From the NCBI GenBank assembly GCA_001769275.1, contig MEOQ01000040.1:186001-250000 (forward strand): DNA of 64,000 nt, given 5' to 3'. Made by a program: the position numbers and the translations under genes. Shown here in pieces: positions 54,820 through 64,000 of the stretch. The DNA is from Bacteroidetes bacterium GWF2_43_63 (lineage in GTDB: Bacteria; Bacteroidota; Bacteroidia; Bacteroidales; DTU049). The notes beneath the pieces are model-generated. The model made no database searches and was not told the origin of the DNA. It saw nothing but the letters and a program-made list of their open reading frames with translations. Numbering within the stretch: position 1 is the first letter of the stretch; every line of letters begins with the position of its first letter.

Positions 54820-56904
54820 TTATTTCACCAGGGTAACTCTACCCCAGAATTTTCTCCAAAGCTTATCGGCATATTGTACTTCAATGAAGTAGGTATAAAC
54901 ACCAGGGTGAGCAAAATCTCCATTGTATTTGCCATCCCAGCCTGTATAAAAATCACTGGATTCGAACATAATCTTGCCCCAACGATCGTAGATACGCATA
55001 GTAAAAGTATTGTCGCCCATTCCGGCGCCAATGCCTGATGGCACGAAAATATCGTTTAACCCATCTTCGTTATAGGGCGAAAACGCATTGGGTACGTAAA
55101 ACGCGATATCCTGAAAAACACTGATGATTGTATATGCAGAATCAGCGCAAAAACCATTGTCCACAACCATCCAGACAATGTATTCACCAGTGGCTCCATA
55201 TGAGTGAGAAGGATTAGGCAGGTTAGAATAATTGGTGTAAGAGCTTGGTTCACCGAAGTCCCAGTACCAATTCGAAGCACCAGTTGACATATCTGTAAAT
55301 CCGACCATGGGATTCATGAGATTCAGTGTTGTGGAGTCCGGCTTAAATGCTGCAAGGGGCACATCGTAGGCGGTAATTAAACCGGGAAAAACAATGGAGC
55401 CCGGACAACCGTGAACTGAAACAACATTGAGAGAAATATCGTACTGGCCGGAATTCGAAAATACATGAATGGGCGAGTCAGCGTTGCTGGTGTTTTGCGC
55501 ACCTGATGCAGGATCGCCGAAATTCCATTCATAAGCATTTGCATTTGGTGTGATGCTGGGGTTGAAATCCACAACAAGCGGAATGCAGCCTTTTTCAGGA
55601 ACAGGAGATACCGTGATTGCAGGCGTAGGGAAAATATCGATGGTAACAGAAGAAGAACCAGTACATCCAAGCGTGCTTGTCCCTGTTACAACATAGGTAG
55701 TTGTTGTTTCAGGTGTTGCAATAACAGAAGCAGTGCTGTCGGAGTTGAGTGTTGGATCGCTGGCCCAGGCATAGGTCGCTCCGCCCGACGCTGTGAGTGT
55801 TACACTGCTGTCGGGGCATACCGATGCATTGGGTGATGAAACCGTAACAATTATATTCGAATTTACAGTAACAGTTTGAGTCTCTGTATTGGTACAGAAT
55901 CCATCAGTGCTGGTCAACGTTATTGTATAGGTGCCGGCAGTAGGCCATGTAACTTCGTAAGGACCTGAGCCCGAGCCGGAAACAACAGTGCCGCCATTGA
56001 AGTTGTATGCATATGTTACAGTTGCGCTGTTGGTGCCTGTAAAATTAATTGTTGAAGGATAGTTAATACAAACCGGGGATTCAGCCACAAAATCAGCTGA
56101 AGGAGTTGGGATCACATTAACGTTTAAAGTATCAGTAAAATAATTACCCAACGAATCGAAAATAAATATGATGTATTCAGTGGTATCGGTTGGGGTAACT
56201 GTTTGTGTAAGTGTGTTGGTGGGGCCGTTCGACCAGAAAATATTCTGGGATTGGGGGCAAACGATTTGTACTTCATCAACTCCCCAATGGTCGTAATAAT
56301 TTGTTGAAGTTGTATCCTGATACCATCTGATTTTAGTTGCAGAGCTAAATGCAACAGAAGGAACAGCCATTTGATATTGGTTCCATGTGTACAACGGACC
56401 TGAAGCAGAACTACTTGGTGTCCAGTATTGTATGTCATTCCATGATGAATAAGGTGGAAGCGAATACTGTAGATGCACTCCTTCCAGTGGTAAATCGGGG
56501 TCTTCGCAATCGGTTGTGTTTTCATCAGCGGCATACCTCATTTGCCATGACAAATTACATCCATTAAAAAGTTGAAATGGAACAGTTTCAAGAGATCGGG
56601 GCATACTTACAAAGTGGCCTATCCAGCAGTGAATTCCAGAACCAGGCAACCCTGGCCCACAAGGATTTGTGAACATTGGGTTCGCATTCGAACTCCAGCC
56701 GGAACCAATAGTCCCTGTATTGAATGAATTATTCATCAGGTAGCTGCATGTAGCGAAAGCCTCAAGGTTTACAGATTGCCCTAAGCAAATTGTTGTATCT
56801 GCGGAGGGAGATGTAAACTCGGCAAAGCATTGGGATTTTGCCTCATGAGAACTGAAAACCATCAGCAAAATCGATAGTAGCGCAAAAAGAATATTATTTT
56901 TCAT
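54820..56904 (-). CDS. CHU_C-tailed surface protein with reelin-like domain
   Basis: A 694-residue exported protein. Signal peptide (to EAKSQ), a reelin-repeat-like domain (about residues 50-215: NPCGPGLPGSGIHCWIG, LEGVHLQYSLPPYSSW, TKIRWYQDT, YYDHWGVDEVQI), SprB/PKD-like repeats (SADFVAESPVCINYPSTINFTG; VCPDSSVTLTASGG; VEWNFGDPASGAQN-type PKD), and a C-terminal CHU_C domain (NAFSPYNEDGLNDIFVPSG to FWGRVTLVK). Likely a T9SS-exported adhesin. It overlaps the 158-residue gene by 11 bases and is co-transcribed with it. Confidence 0.88.
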   Translation of the reverse strand: MKNNILFALLSILLMVFSSHEAKSQCFAEFTSPSADTTICLGQSVNLEAFATCSYLMNNSFNTGTIGSGWSSNANPMFTNPCGPGLPGSGIHCWIGHFVSMPRSLETVPFQLFNGCNLSWQMRYAADENTTDCEDPDLPLEGVHLQYSLPPYSSWNDIQYWTPSSSASGPLYTWNQYQMAVPSVAFSSATKIRWYQDTTSTNYYDHWGVDEVQIVCPQSQNIFWSNGPTNTLTQTVTPTDTTEYIIFIFDSLGNYFTDTLNVNVIPTPSADFVAESPVCINYPSTINFTGTNSATVTYAYNFNGGTVVSGSGSGPYEVTWPTAGTYTITLTSTDGFCTNTETQTVTVNSNIIVTVSSPNASVCPDSSVTLTASGGATYAWASDPTLNSDSTASVIATPETTTTYVVTGTSTLGCTGSSSVTIDIFPTPAITVSPVPEKGCIPLVVDFNPSITPNANAYEWNFGDPASGAQNTSNADSPIHVFSNSGQYDISLNVVSVHGCPGSIVFPGLITAYDVPLAAFKPDSTTLNLMNPMVGFTDMSTGASNWYWDFGEPSSYTNYSNLPNPSHSYGATGEYIVWMVVDNGFCADSAYTIISVFQDIAFYVPNAFSPYNEDGLNDIFVPSGIGAGMGDNTFTMRIYDRWGKIMFESSDFYTGWDGKYNGDFAHPGVYTYFIEVQYADKLWRKFWGRVTLVK

Positions 56905-57370
56905 ATCGACTGATGTTAATGTTGATTAGCTCAAACTTTGTCATTTCTGGTTTGTCATCATAGTTTAAAAAACGGCTGAAAAACATTAAAGCAGAATAAT
57001 ATCCGGATTTGTTGTCACAAGATCCTTCGAGCAATTCGCCTCCCATTAGCACAATCTGGTGATTATTTTCGGGGCGAACCGGTAAGCGTGTCCATAATTC
57101 AGCATTATACCATAATAGCAAATCCCACGAAATTGTCAAATCGTATTGCGTTGTGTTGATGATTTTCAGGAGAATCATTTCCTGAAAAATACCATCCTGT
57201 GGCCGGTTGCAATCAGATTTTTTAACGTATATAAGTATTCCGTTCTGGTCATGCATCTGCTGCCATTCAGTAGTCAGTTTTTCGTAGTTCGCGGACAAAG
57301 AATTGGTAGAAGCATTCTGGCTATAACTCAAGAGAGGAACTAGGAAAAATGCAAGCAATAACGTTCTCAT
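56894..57370 (-). CDS. Small exported protein, function unknown
   Basis: 158 residues with signal peptide MRTLLLAFFLVPLLSYSQ. The mature part (LTTEWQQMHDQNGILIYVKKSDCNRPQDGIFQEMILLKIINTTQYDLTISWDL) looks like a single beta-sandwich; no family was recognised. ATG 57370 was chosen over the frame's earlier start because a promoter box lies 15 bases upstream. It overlaps the CHU_C gene, so the two proteins are probably made together. Confidence 0.75.
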   Translation of the reverse strand: MRTLLLAFFLVPLLSYSQNASTNSLSANYEKLTTEWQQMHDQNGILIYVKKSDCNRPQDGIFQEMILLKIINTTQYDLTISWDLLLWYNAELWTRLPVRPENNHQIVLMGGELLEGSCDNKSGYYSALMFFSRFLNYDDKPEMTKFELININISRYEK

Positions 57371-57384
57371 ATTTAAGCTTTTTG

Positions 57385-57392
57385 CAAATTTA
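57385..57392 (-). promoter_or_regulatory. Bacteroidetes -7 box of the 56894-57370 gene
   Basis: Minus strand reads TAAATTTG, 15 bases before ATG 57370; it overlaps and thereby excludes the upstream in-frame start. Confidence 0.55.
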
Positions 57393-57661
57393 ATCATTTT
57401 TTGACCTTTTTCCTATAGCCACTGATTATTATCACTTAATATAACATAACAACAGCAGCTATTTATCACGGAAACAGAACTTTGACTGCCTAAGTGAGTG
57501 AAAAGTCAAAACAGGTACGTGCAATAAGTTATTTCAGCGGATTGTATTTTTGACAAGAGGGTTTGCATTCTTTTCACTACATAATGAGGAGACAGATATA
57601 GTTTTAGAAATTTGCTACATAATGTCAAGCTATTTAATATCTGTCAAAAAAAACACTGAAG

Positions 57662-57769
57662 ACAAAAACAACATTCTATTCCCGCCGCGGCGGGATAAAC
57701 TCCCGTAAGCGACGCAAGAGCTGTCGGTCATGGAACTCTGCCAGCGGGCGGACAAGCTGTTGTTTTTGT
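57662..57769. repeat. Nested inverted repeat 1 at 57.7 kb
   Basis: Arms acaaaaacaac (57662-57672) and gttgtttttgt (57759-57769) pair perfectly over 11 bp. Inside are the 14-bp perfect palindrome cccgccgcggcggg (57681-57694) and cgggataaactcccg (57691-57705), identical on the opposite strand to 41048-41062. Also inside is gcgacgcaag, matching cgtcgctt of the 33.6-kb element. Confidence 0.75.
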
Positions 57770-57771
57770 AG

Positions 57772-57873
57772 TTGTTACGACGGTTCCATGTTTCGGCCTG
57801 TTTAGAAAACCCTCAAAGAGTTCGGAATTCTTCAAGGGTTAATTGTGGCCGAAACGGTGGAATGTCGTAACAA
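57772..57873. repeat. Nested inverted repeat 2 at 57.8 kb
   Basis: A 27-base arm (57772-57798) pairs with 57847-57873: 10 perfect outer pairs (ttgttacgac) and 9 perfect inner pairs (gtttcggcc) around a ttcca/tggaa block offset by one base. The loop contains a further stem aaccct/agggtt. The gap 57371-57959 otherwise holds only the two promoters. Confidence 0.75.
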
Positions 57874-57920
57874 TGAACTATTTTTAGACAATCACTTATA
57901 AAACAGCGTAATTTTTTTTG

Positions 57921-57928
57921 TACTTTTA
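57921..57928 (+). promoter_or_regulatory. Near-consensus -7 box of the 57960 gene
   Basis: TACTTTTA, one base off TAnnTTTG, 31 bases before ATG 57960. It supports that start over the open frame from 57918. Confidence 0.4.
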
Positions 57929-57959
57929 CGTTTGGAATACGTGTCCGGATTTTGATGTC

Positions 57960-60900
57960 ATGAAAAAGTTTTTCTCATCATTACTTTTGCTTACTCTGTT
58001 TTGCAGCTCAGCGTTTTCAATGAATGTGAAATCGCTGGAATTGTCTTATGAAAACATCTCACAGCTAACTTACAGGGGCAACATTATCTTTTATCTGTAC
58101 GATCCCAGTCCGGTAGATTCCATAGTTGAGATTTTCTGGGGCGACAGCACTTATTCTTTTCTGACTCCTTCGTCGGTAACTGATTTGCCGGGTGAGCTGA
58201 AAAAAGTTGTTTACTCCGGGACGCACACCTATTCCGGTCCTGCTACATTTACTATGTTTGTTTCCTACAAGGTAAGGAGCCTTAATGTGATTAATGTACC
58301 AATGTCGATAATCACCGATATTTATGTCGAAGCTCAACTGGTGGTCAGTCCATTCCTTGCAGGTCAGAAATCACCCGTTTTTCTTGAAAAACCAAAATTG
58401 AATGTTTGCAGAGCTACCTCCAATGTTATTGATTTTTCAACATATGATGCCGATGGCGACCATCTTGTTTATTCTTTGATTCCATGTCGTGGCGAATTTG
58501 GCGACCCCATTACCGGATACTATTATCCGACTTCATCATCGCAATTCTCAGTTGACCCGCAAACGGGCTGGCTTACCTGGAATTCTCCGACCGTAAAAGG
58601 TTTTTTCAATTACGCCGTCAAAGTTTCGAAATACCGCAATGGCGTTTTTCTGGGCTCCGTCATGCGTGATGTATTGGCAAATGTGATTGATTGTCAGATG
58701 GATTCCCCGGTTTTGACAGCTCCTTCCGACACATGTCTTATAGCCGGTACTTCTTATCATAATACAGTTACAGCCACTTACACCGGCATTGACACCATTT
58801 CGCTCACAGCCACAGGTTCGCCGCTTTTACAGGCTTCAAATCCAGCCACATTTCCACAGCCGGTGCGCGATCGCGACACCGTTACTTCTGATTTCGACTG
58901 GCAGGTTTCGTGCGAGCATGTGCGACCTCAGCCTTACAGCATGATTTTTCGTGCAGAACTCGAAGATAGCTTAAGCAACTGTGATTGCTCTTATGATTTT
59001 AATTCCGGGCAATTAACGCCATTCTATTCCAACGTATCGGTCATGTTCAATAATCCCTGTGGAAACGGATGGGATGGTTCGACTTATCTCTGGTTTGGGC
59101 CGGATTCTACTGCGCCGCGCTATCTCGCAACGCCCTCATTGGATATTAGTGCCGGTAATTACATGATCGTTTTTGATATGCGTTTCAGCGACCATACCGG
59201 AAATCCAGGAACAAACTGCGAAGGTCCCGACGAACCTGATGAAGGAATCTATCTGCAATATAGTTTGAGTGGTCTGGGCGGTCCGTGGGTAACAATGGCT
59301 TACTGGGATCCAAGCTTGTCGCCGGGCGAGGGTGGACATGTAGCGAATCTGATTGACTGGAATAATTATTCGGTTGTGGCTCCTGATGCTTCGTTGTCGC
59401 CAAATACACGATTTCGCTGGAGACAAGAGTCAGCCACCGGAAAAGATTATGATCACTGGGGTCTTGATAATATTTCAGTGTATAAAATATCGGACAAATT
59501 GACTGCTCAGGCCGAAACTGAGTTCACTATAATTGCACCGGCTCCTGAAAACCTGACTGTTTCTGCATTTGGAGATAATGCTGCTCTTCAGTGGAATAAA
59601 GAACTTTGTACAAATGCCGACGGATATAAGATTTACCGGAAGTCTGGCGCAAGCGGGTACGTGCCTTCAGGCTGTGAAACCGGGGTGCCATCGTGGACCG
59701 GATACAGTCTCATTGCCACAACAAATGATATTAACGATACAACATATACAGACGATTTTCTTGGCTTCGGATTACCGCATGGAAACGAGTATTGCTATAT
59801 TGTTACGGCATGGTTTGCCAACGGAGCCGAAAGTCAGGCGTCGAATGAAGCTTGTCTGATTCTGTCGGATAATTCACCGGTAATAACCCATGTGAGCGTT
59901 ACTGCGACTTCTGCAACAGCGGGAAGCATGTTTGTCGACTGGTCAAAACCCGATGATCTGGACACGCTCACTTATCCGGGACCATACAGATATGATATTT
60001 ACAGAGCAAATGATTTTACCGGTATTTCCTATACTTTTCTGGAATCAAATTTTGGGCTGGATGACACAACTTTTAATGATGCAGGACTGAATACAAGCGG
60101 GATTCCGTATCATTACCGGATCGATCTGCTTTATGCTTCTGGAACTTCGGTTTACACATACTATTCATCTTCATATCCGGCTTCGTCAGTATTTCTGACC
60201 ATTATTCCTTTTGATCAGAGACTTCTGCTGAAATGGGCCTTTTCAGTTCCATGGAACAACGATAGCACCGTTGTTTACAGATATAACGATCTGACATCGG
60301 TGTTTGATTCCATCGGGGTTTCGCATTCCGACCAGTATCTCGACACCGGCCTGGTGAATGGTCAGACTTATTGTTATAAAGTTGAAACCGTCGGATCGTA
60401 TTCGCTTCCCGGATTTGTGAATCCGATTCGCAATTTTTCGCAGGAAACCTGTGAAGCACCAATGGACGTTGAACCTCCCTGTGCCGTTGAACTTGATGTA
60501 TCGGTCAATTGCGACGAAGTGGCCAATTATCTTGTCTGGACAAACCCTCAAATTGCCTGCGGTGATGGTGATGTCGGTGGATATGAAATATATTTTTCAC
60601 CAATGACCGATGGAGAATTTGTGCTGGTTGATACTATTGCTGATCCATTGATTACTACTTACATTCACACCGGGGTTACATCGGTTGCTGGTTGCTATGC
60701 CGTTGTTGCAGTCGATACATCGGGCAACAGCAGCGAATTTTCGAATATTGTTTGTGTCGACATAGATGAGTGCGATTTGTACACACTTCCAAATGTATTT
60801 ACGCCGAATGGCGATGGTTTCAATGATTTCTTCATTCCATTTCCCTATGATTTCGTTGAAAAAATCGACATTAAAATATTTGACCGCTGGGGTCTGATTA

Positions 60901-61070
60901 TGTTTACCACACAAGATCCTGATATAAACTGGGATGGAAAAAATAAGTCAACAAGCCTCGATTGCAGCGAAGGCGTCTATTATTACATTTGCGATGTATA
61001 TGAAATGCGTCTGGCCGGAATCCGAAAGCGCACACTCACCGGAACGGTACATTTGTATCGAAGTAATTGA
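57960..61070 (+). CDS. CHU_C-tailed surface protein with reelin-like and Fn3-like domains
   Basis: A 1036-residue exported protein with signal peptide MKKFFSSLLLLTLFCSSAFS. The N-terminal region (about 20-330) is of the kind common in gliding-motility proteins (FSTYDADGDHLVYSLIPCRG; VDPQTGWLTWNSP). Then come a reelin-like domain (about 340-510: NPCGNGWDGSTYLWFG, NCEGPDEPDEGIYLQYSL, TRFRWRQES, YDHWGLDNISV), four fibronectin-III-like repeats (GLPHGNEYCYIVTAWF and similar) and a CHU_C tail (NVFTPNGDGFNDFFIPFP to LTGTVHLYRSN). ATG 57960 is set by the signal peptide. T9SS export is expected. Confidence 0.88.
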   Translation: MKKFFSSLLLLTLFCSSAFSMNVKSLELSYENISQLTYRGNIIFYLYDPSPVDSIVEIFWGDSTYSFLTPSSVTDLPGELKKVVYSGTHTYSGPATFTMFVSYKVRSLNVINVPMSIITDIYVEAQLVVSPFLAGQKSPVFLEKPKLNVCRATSNVIDFSTYDADGDHLVYSLIPCRGEFGDPITGYYYPTSSSQFSVDPQTGWLTWNSPTVKGFFNYAVKVSKYRNGVFLGSVMRDVLANVIDCQMDSPVLTAPSDTCLIAGTSYHNTVTATYTGIDTISLTATGSPLLQASNPATFPQPVRDRDTVTSDFDWQVSCEHVRPQPYSMIFRAELEDSLSNCDCSYDFNSGQLTPFYSNVSVMFNNPCGNGWDGSTYLWFGPDSTAPRYLATPSLDISAGNYMIVFDMRFSDHTGNPGTNCEGPDEPDEGIYLQYSLSGLGGPWVTMAYWDPSLSPGEGGHVANLIDWNNYSVVAPDASLSPNTRFRWRQESATGKDYDHWGLDNISVYKISDKLTAQAETEFTIIAPAPENLTVSAFGDNAALQWNKELCTNADGYKIYRKSGASGYVPSGCETGVPSWTGYSLIATTNDINDTTYTDDFLGFGLPHGNEYCYIVTAWFANGAESQASNEACLILSDNSPVITHVSVTATSATAGSMFVDWSKPDDLDTLTYPGPYRYDIYRANDFTGISYTFLESNFGLDDTTFNDAGLNTSGIPYHYRIDLLYASGTSVYTYYSSSYPASSVFLTIIPFDQRLLLKWAFSVPWNNDSTVVYRYNDLTSVFDSIGVSHSDQYLDTGLVNGQTYCYKVETVGSYSLPGFVNPIRNFSQETCEAPMDVEPPCAVELDVSVNCDEVANYLVWTNPQIACGDGDVGGYEIYFSPMTDGEFVLVDTIADPLITTYIHTGVTSVAGCYAVVAVDTSGNSSEFSNIVCVDIDECDLYTLPNVFTPNGDGFNDFFIPFPYDFVEKIDIKIFDRWGLIMFTTQDPDINWDGKNKSTSLDCSEGVYYYICDVYEMRLAGIRKRTLTGTVHLYRSN

Positions 61071-61075
61071 TAAAA

Positions 61076-61489
61076 ATGAAATACCTCTGCGTTCCGAAAG
61101 CTGACATCAACGAAGGGTTCAAAACTGCAACCATCAGCAGGTCAGCCATAATATGTTTCCCGGATGTGTTTTTTACTATTCCGGTGAAAGTGACCAATAT
61201 TCTTGATGCATCTGAAATGCGCTTTAATGGCCAGGAAATTTACAATGAAGCGTGTAGCCTGCTGATTTCGGGCCAGCATGCGGAAGCCTATGATTATCTT
61301 GCCTCGATACTTTCAGAAGACCACACTTATTATGTGAAGATGCTGGATAAATTCAGCATTAAAGTCGGTTGGTGGATTTTCGGCAGCATTCAGTTCCGGA
61401 AAACCGGCGGCATGCGAAAGACTGCATCGGTGTTGAGCCGCGCCAAGCGCGAAGAAATGCACGAGATGTACCGGTATTATGTGCAGTAA
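61076..61489 (+). CDS. Small cytoplasmic protein, function unknown
   Basis: 137 residues, no signal peptide and no family recognised. Helical second half (EIYNEACSLLISGQHAEAYDYLASILSEDHTYYVKMLDKF) resembles a single TPR-like hairpin pair. ATG 61076 is 5 bases after the CHU_C stop, so it is co-transcribed; the frame also opens with a TTG at 61067. The stop is followed by a heptamer array. Confidence 0.7.
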   Translation: MKYLCVPKADINEGFKTATISRSAIICFPDVFFTIPVKVTNILDASEMRFNGQEIYNEACSLLISGQHAEAYDYLASILSEDHTYYVKMLDKFSIKVGWWIFGSIQFRKTGGMRKTASVLSRAKREEMHEMYRYYVQ

Positions 61490-61494
61490 TATTT

Positions 61495-61557
61495 AGTTGC
61501 CAGTTGTGAGTAGTCAGTTGCCAGTAAGGCGATAGGCGTAAGGCGTAAGAAATTAGG
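61495..61557 (+). repeat. Degenerate heptamer array, second sequence class
   Basis: Nine consecutive heptamers in register, starting 5 bases after the 61489 stop. The first four are AGTNGNC-like (agttgcc, agttgtg, agtagtc, agttgcc) and the next ones drift to CGTAAGG (cgatagg, cgtaagg, cgtaaga). Different consensus from the GYNYAAN arrays but the same period and position. Confidence 0.75.
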
Positions 61558-61571
61558 AGTAACCTCTCAAT

Positions 61572-61647
61572 CGCGCGGATTTGCAATCCGTGCGCCGTAT
61601 TCACTGTCACGGATAACATATCCGCGCCAGTGATTGCGCCAGTGATT
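61572..61647. repeat. Two hairpins and a 12-bp tandem duplication after lon
   Basis: Hairpin 1 (61572-61594): ten pairs, one G-T, 3-base loop, cggatt/aatccg core. Hairpin 2 (61602-61632): cactg/cagtg and cggata/tatccg with a 3-base internal loop. The unit gcgccagtgatt is repeated in tandem at 61624-61647. It lies between the heptamer array and the end of lon and may terminate lon. Confidence 0.7.
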
Positions 61648-61662
61648 GTTGAACGCTAACTG

Positions 61663-64000
61663 CTAAAATACAATTGGCAGCACTTCCTTCATTTCTTTCA
61701 CGAAATGGAATTTGATGTCGGCCAGATAGCGGTCTTCGATTTCGCTCAGGTCTTTGCGGTTTTCTTCGGAAATGATAATGGTTTTGATTCCACTGCGTCG
61801 GGCAGCAAGAATTTTTTCCTTGATTCCGCCAACTGGTAGCACTTTGCCTCGCAGTGTAATTTCACCGGTCATGGCAATATCATTTTTCACCGGTTTGTTC
61901 TGCAGCACGCTTGTCAGGGCTGTAAAAATTGTTATTCCGGCCGAAGGCCCGTCTTTGGGTGTCGCGCCTTCAGGAACGTGGATATGAACATTGTAATTAT
62001 CGAGCTTCTCCGCATCAATCTTCAGTTCTTTGGCATGCGATTTCAAATACTCAAAGGCCAGGGTAGCTGATTCTTTCATCACATCGCCCAGATTTCCGGT
62101 CATGGTGAGCATCCCTTTTCCTTTGCTCAGCGTTGCTTCGACATACAGAATTTCGCCGCCAAAAACAGTCCAGGCAAGACCTGTAACAAGTCCTATTGCG
62201 GGTTTTAGCTGTGCCTTATTGCGCTGGAACGAAGGAATACCCAGAATTTTTTCAAGATGCTCCACTTTCAATGGCTCAATTTTTCTGCCCATTGCAAAGT
62301 CTGTGGCGTAGTGCCTGATTACCTTTGCAATTGTTTTTTCAAGTGCCCGCACACCAGATTCACGGGTATAATCCGAAATAATGGTGTTGATGACTTTGTC
62401 GGCAAACTTCAGTTTTGACTTTGCCATTCCGTTTTCGCCGAGTTGTTTCGGGATCAGGTGCCTTTTTGCAATCTCCAGTTTTTCCTCCTGTGTGTAACCG
62501 CTCAGGTCAATAATCTCCATGCGGTCGCGCAGTGCAGGATGAATGGTTGAAAGGTTGTTGGCCGTTGCAATGAAAAGTATTCTTGACAGGTCGTAATCGA
62601 CTTCAAGGTAATTGTCGTAAAAAGTGTTGTTCTGTTCAGGGTCTAGTACTTCGAGCAAGGCTGCCTGCGGGTCGCCCTGCATGGTGTTGCCCGACACCTT
62701 GTCAATTTCGTCCAGCACAAAAACCGGATTCGACGATTTCACTTTTTTCAGACTCTGAATGATTCGTCCGGGCATGGCGCCGATATAGGTTTTGCGATGG
62801 CCGCGTAATTCAGATTCGTCGCGGAGGCCGCCGAGCGACATGCGGATGTATTTGCGTTCAAGTGAGCGGGCAACACTGCGTCCCAACGACGTTTTGCCAA
62901 CCCCGGGAGGGCCAAGCAGGCACAGGATCGGCGATTTCATGTCGCCTTTCAGCTGCAGCACAGCCAGATATTCGATTATCCGCTCTTTCACTTTTTCAAG
63001 CCCGTAATGGTCTTCGTCGAGAATGACGCGGGCATGATCCAGATTCATATTGTCTTCGGTGTAATCATTCCATGGCAATTCAACCAGAAACTCCAGATAA
63101 TTGAGTTGTATCGAAAACTCAGCTGCCGAAGGATTCATGCGCTTTAGCTTGGCCATTTCCTTGTCGAAAACTTCGGCAACAGTTTCTGACCATTTTTTAC
63201 CGGCGGCTTTTTCCTGCAGCTCTTTGATTTCCTGCTCATGCGGAGCGCCACCCAGTTCTTCCTGAATGGTTTTGAGCTGCATATTCAGAAAATAATCGCG
63301 CTGCTGTTTATCAATATCTGTTTTTACCTTTTCGTGAATCTGTTCTTTGATTTCGAGCATTTTCAGCTCGTTGGTCAAATGACGCAGCAAATCATTTCCA
63401 AGCTGCTCCAGATCTGTCAATTCAAGCAATTTCTGCTTCTCGGTGTGCTGGATTTTCAGATTAGACGAAATCATATGCATCAGCAACCACGGGCTTTCGA
63501 TGTTTTCAATCGCAATGCGTGCTTCGGCCGGAACTTCAGAACCTTCTTTCAGAATCTGCATGGCTGTTTCCTTTACCGTCGACATGAGGGTAGGGAAGAG
63601 TTTCGAATAACCTGTAAGCCGCTGCGGACGGCCGTAAGTATGCACTTTAGCAATAAAATACGGATCCGATTTCACAAAATCATCAATCTGAAAACGACTG
63701 CGGCCCTGAATAATAATGGTGACGGTGTCGTCGGGCATCTGCAACAATTTGATGATATAGGCCACTGTACCTACATTATACAAATCCATTGGTTCCGGAT
63801 CTTCTACCTGGGCATCTTTCTGAGCAACAACACCGATTATGCGCTTTGCTTTGTAAACACTGCGAACCAGCTGTATCGATTTTTCACGGCCAACTGTAAT
63901 TGGAATGATTACGCCCGGGAAAAGCACCGTGTTGCGCAATGGCAAAATGGGCAGTTCATCCGGAATATCTTCCTGTTGAATTGATTTTTCATCTTCCATC
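61663..64000 (-). CDS. lon: ATP-dependent protease Lon, 5' end probably cut by window edge
   Basis: Cytoplasmic AAA+ protease that degrades misfolded and regulatory proteins. LON substrate domain ([22 protein letters not shown]), AAA+ motor with GPPGVGKTS (about residue 362) and VFVLDEIDK, and the Ser-Lys protease domain with DGPSAG (S686) and GGIKEK (K727), counting from ATG 63999. That ATG gives 778 residues, but Bacteroidetes Lon proteins usually carry a further 25-40 N-terminal residues, so the frame probably continues beyond base 64000. Confidence 0.95.
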   Translation of the reverse strand, partial: MEDEKSIQQEDIPDELPILPLRNTVLFPGVIIPITVGREKSIQLVRSVYKAKRIIGVVAQKDAQVEDPEPMDLYNVGTVAYIIKLLQMPDDTVTIIIQGRSRFQIDDFVKSDPYFIAKVHTYGRPQRLTGYSKLFPTLMSTVKETAMQILKEGSEVPAEARIAIENIESPWLLMHMISSNLKIQHTEKQKLLELTDLEQLGNDLLRHLTNELKMLEIKEQIHEKVKTDIDKQQRDYFLNMQLKTIQEELGGAPHEQEIKELQEKAAGKKWSETVAEVFDKEMAKLKRMNPSAAEFSIQLNYLEFLVELPWNDYTEDNMNLDHARVILDEDHYGLEKVKERIIEYLAVLQLKGDMKSPILCLLGPPGVGKTSLGRSVARSLERKYIRMSLGGLRDESELRGHRKTYIGAMPGRIIQSLKKVKSSNPVFVLDEIDKVSGNTMQGDPQAALLEVLDPEQNNTFYDNYLEVDYDLSRILFIATANNLSTIHPALRDRMEIIDLSGYTQEEKLEIAKRHLIPKQLGENGMAKSKLKFADKVINTIISDYTRESGVRALEKTIAKVIRHYATDFAMGRKIEPLKVEHLEKILGIPSFQRNKAQLKPAIGLVTGLAWTVFGGEILYVEATLSKGKGMLTMTGNLGDVMKESATLAFEYLKSHAKELKIDAEKLDNYNVHIHVPEGATPKDGPSAGITIFTALTSVLQNKPVKNDIAMTGEITLRGKVLPVGGIKEKILAARRSGIKTIIISEENRKDLSEIEDRYLADIKFHFVKEMKEVLPIVF

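Noticed and set aside
57371-57661. A small gene or RNA in the first half of the gap before the 57960 gene
   Set aside because: No start with a credible promoter box and coding character was found, and no tRNA or rRNA features.
63238-63984. 248-codon plus-strand frame opposite lon
   Set aside because: Antisense shadow of the LON substrate domain; aromatic, low-complexity translation and no promoter box.

Overview
The window comes from a chromosome of an anaerobic or facultative member of the Bacteroidetes. The evidence is a type IX secretion (T9SS) system partner of the PorP/SprF family, several very long exported proteins ending in T9SS sorting domains (both the short type A tail and the gliding-motility CHU_C type B tail), TAnnTTTG promoter boxes close to many start codons instead of purine-rich ribosome sites, and a Bacteroidetes-type arginine decarboxylase, FtsK-LolA pair and Lon. 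The species cannot be named from the sequence.

Bases 1-8776 (plus strand) form one tight hydrogen-metabolism operon: the end of a multi-cluster [FeFe]-hydrogenase (hydA), a hydrogenase-like protein fused to a histidine kinase (HydS-like), a stand-alone response regulator, a receiver-kinase hybrid, and the three H-cluster maturases hydG, hydF and hydE. Facing it on the minus strand (8858-14423) are hypE, hypD, hypC, a small membrane protein and hypF, which build the Fe(CN)2CO centre of [NiFe]-hydrogenases. The cell therefore appears to make both kinds of hydrogenase. No [NiFe] structural gene, hypA or hypB is in the window.

Bases 14479-24066 hold T9SS-exported proteins (one in an operon with its PorP/SprF partner), a TerC-like membrane protein, a lipoprotein, an ArsC-family reductase and fumarase C. 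Bases 24078-40819 hold a GT-C type membrane glycosyltransferase, a T9SS-sorted CocE-type hydrolase, lolA, ftsK, a small exported protein, arginine decarboxylase, and a large TPR protein followed by an outer-membrane barrel. Bases 41278-61489 are dominated by surface proteins: a 3711-residue protein with five tandem modules of about 1.6 kb, a divergent TPR/membrane/HTH regulator, and two CHU_C proteins that share a reelin-like domain. The 5' part of lon runs off the right edge.

The most unexplained content is intergenic. Five arrays of degenerate 7-bp repeats and one of 6-bp repeats lie mostly just after stop codons; three share the consensus GYNYAAN. Beside them are nested inverted repeats that recur in several intergenic regions: 22.5, 33.4-33.6, 41.0 and 57.7-57.9 kb, with a separate pair of hairpins at 61.6 kb. 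Two copies of one element differ by an internal deletion and a compensating base pair in the terminal stem. One copy carries a 14/16 match to the ParB-binding site parS. These are the best candidates here for something not previously described. Positions and pairings were read by eye; no search or folding program was run.
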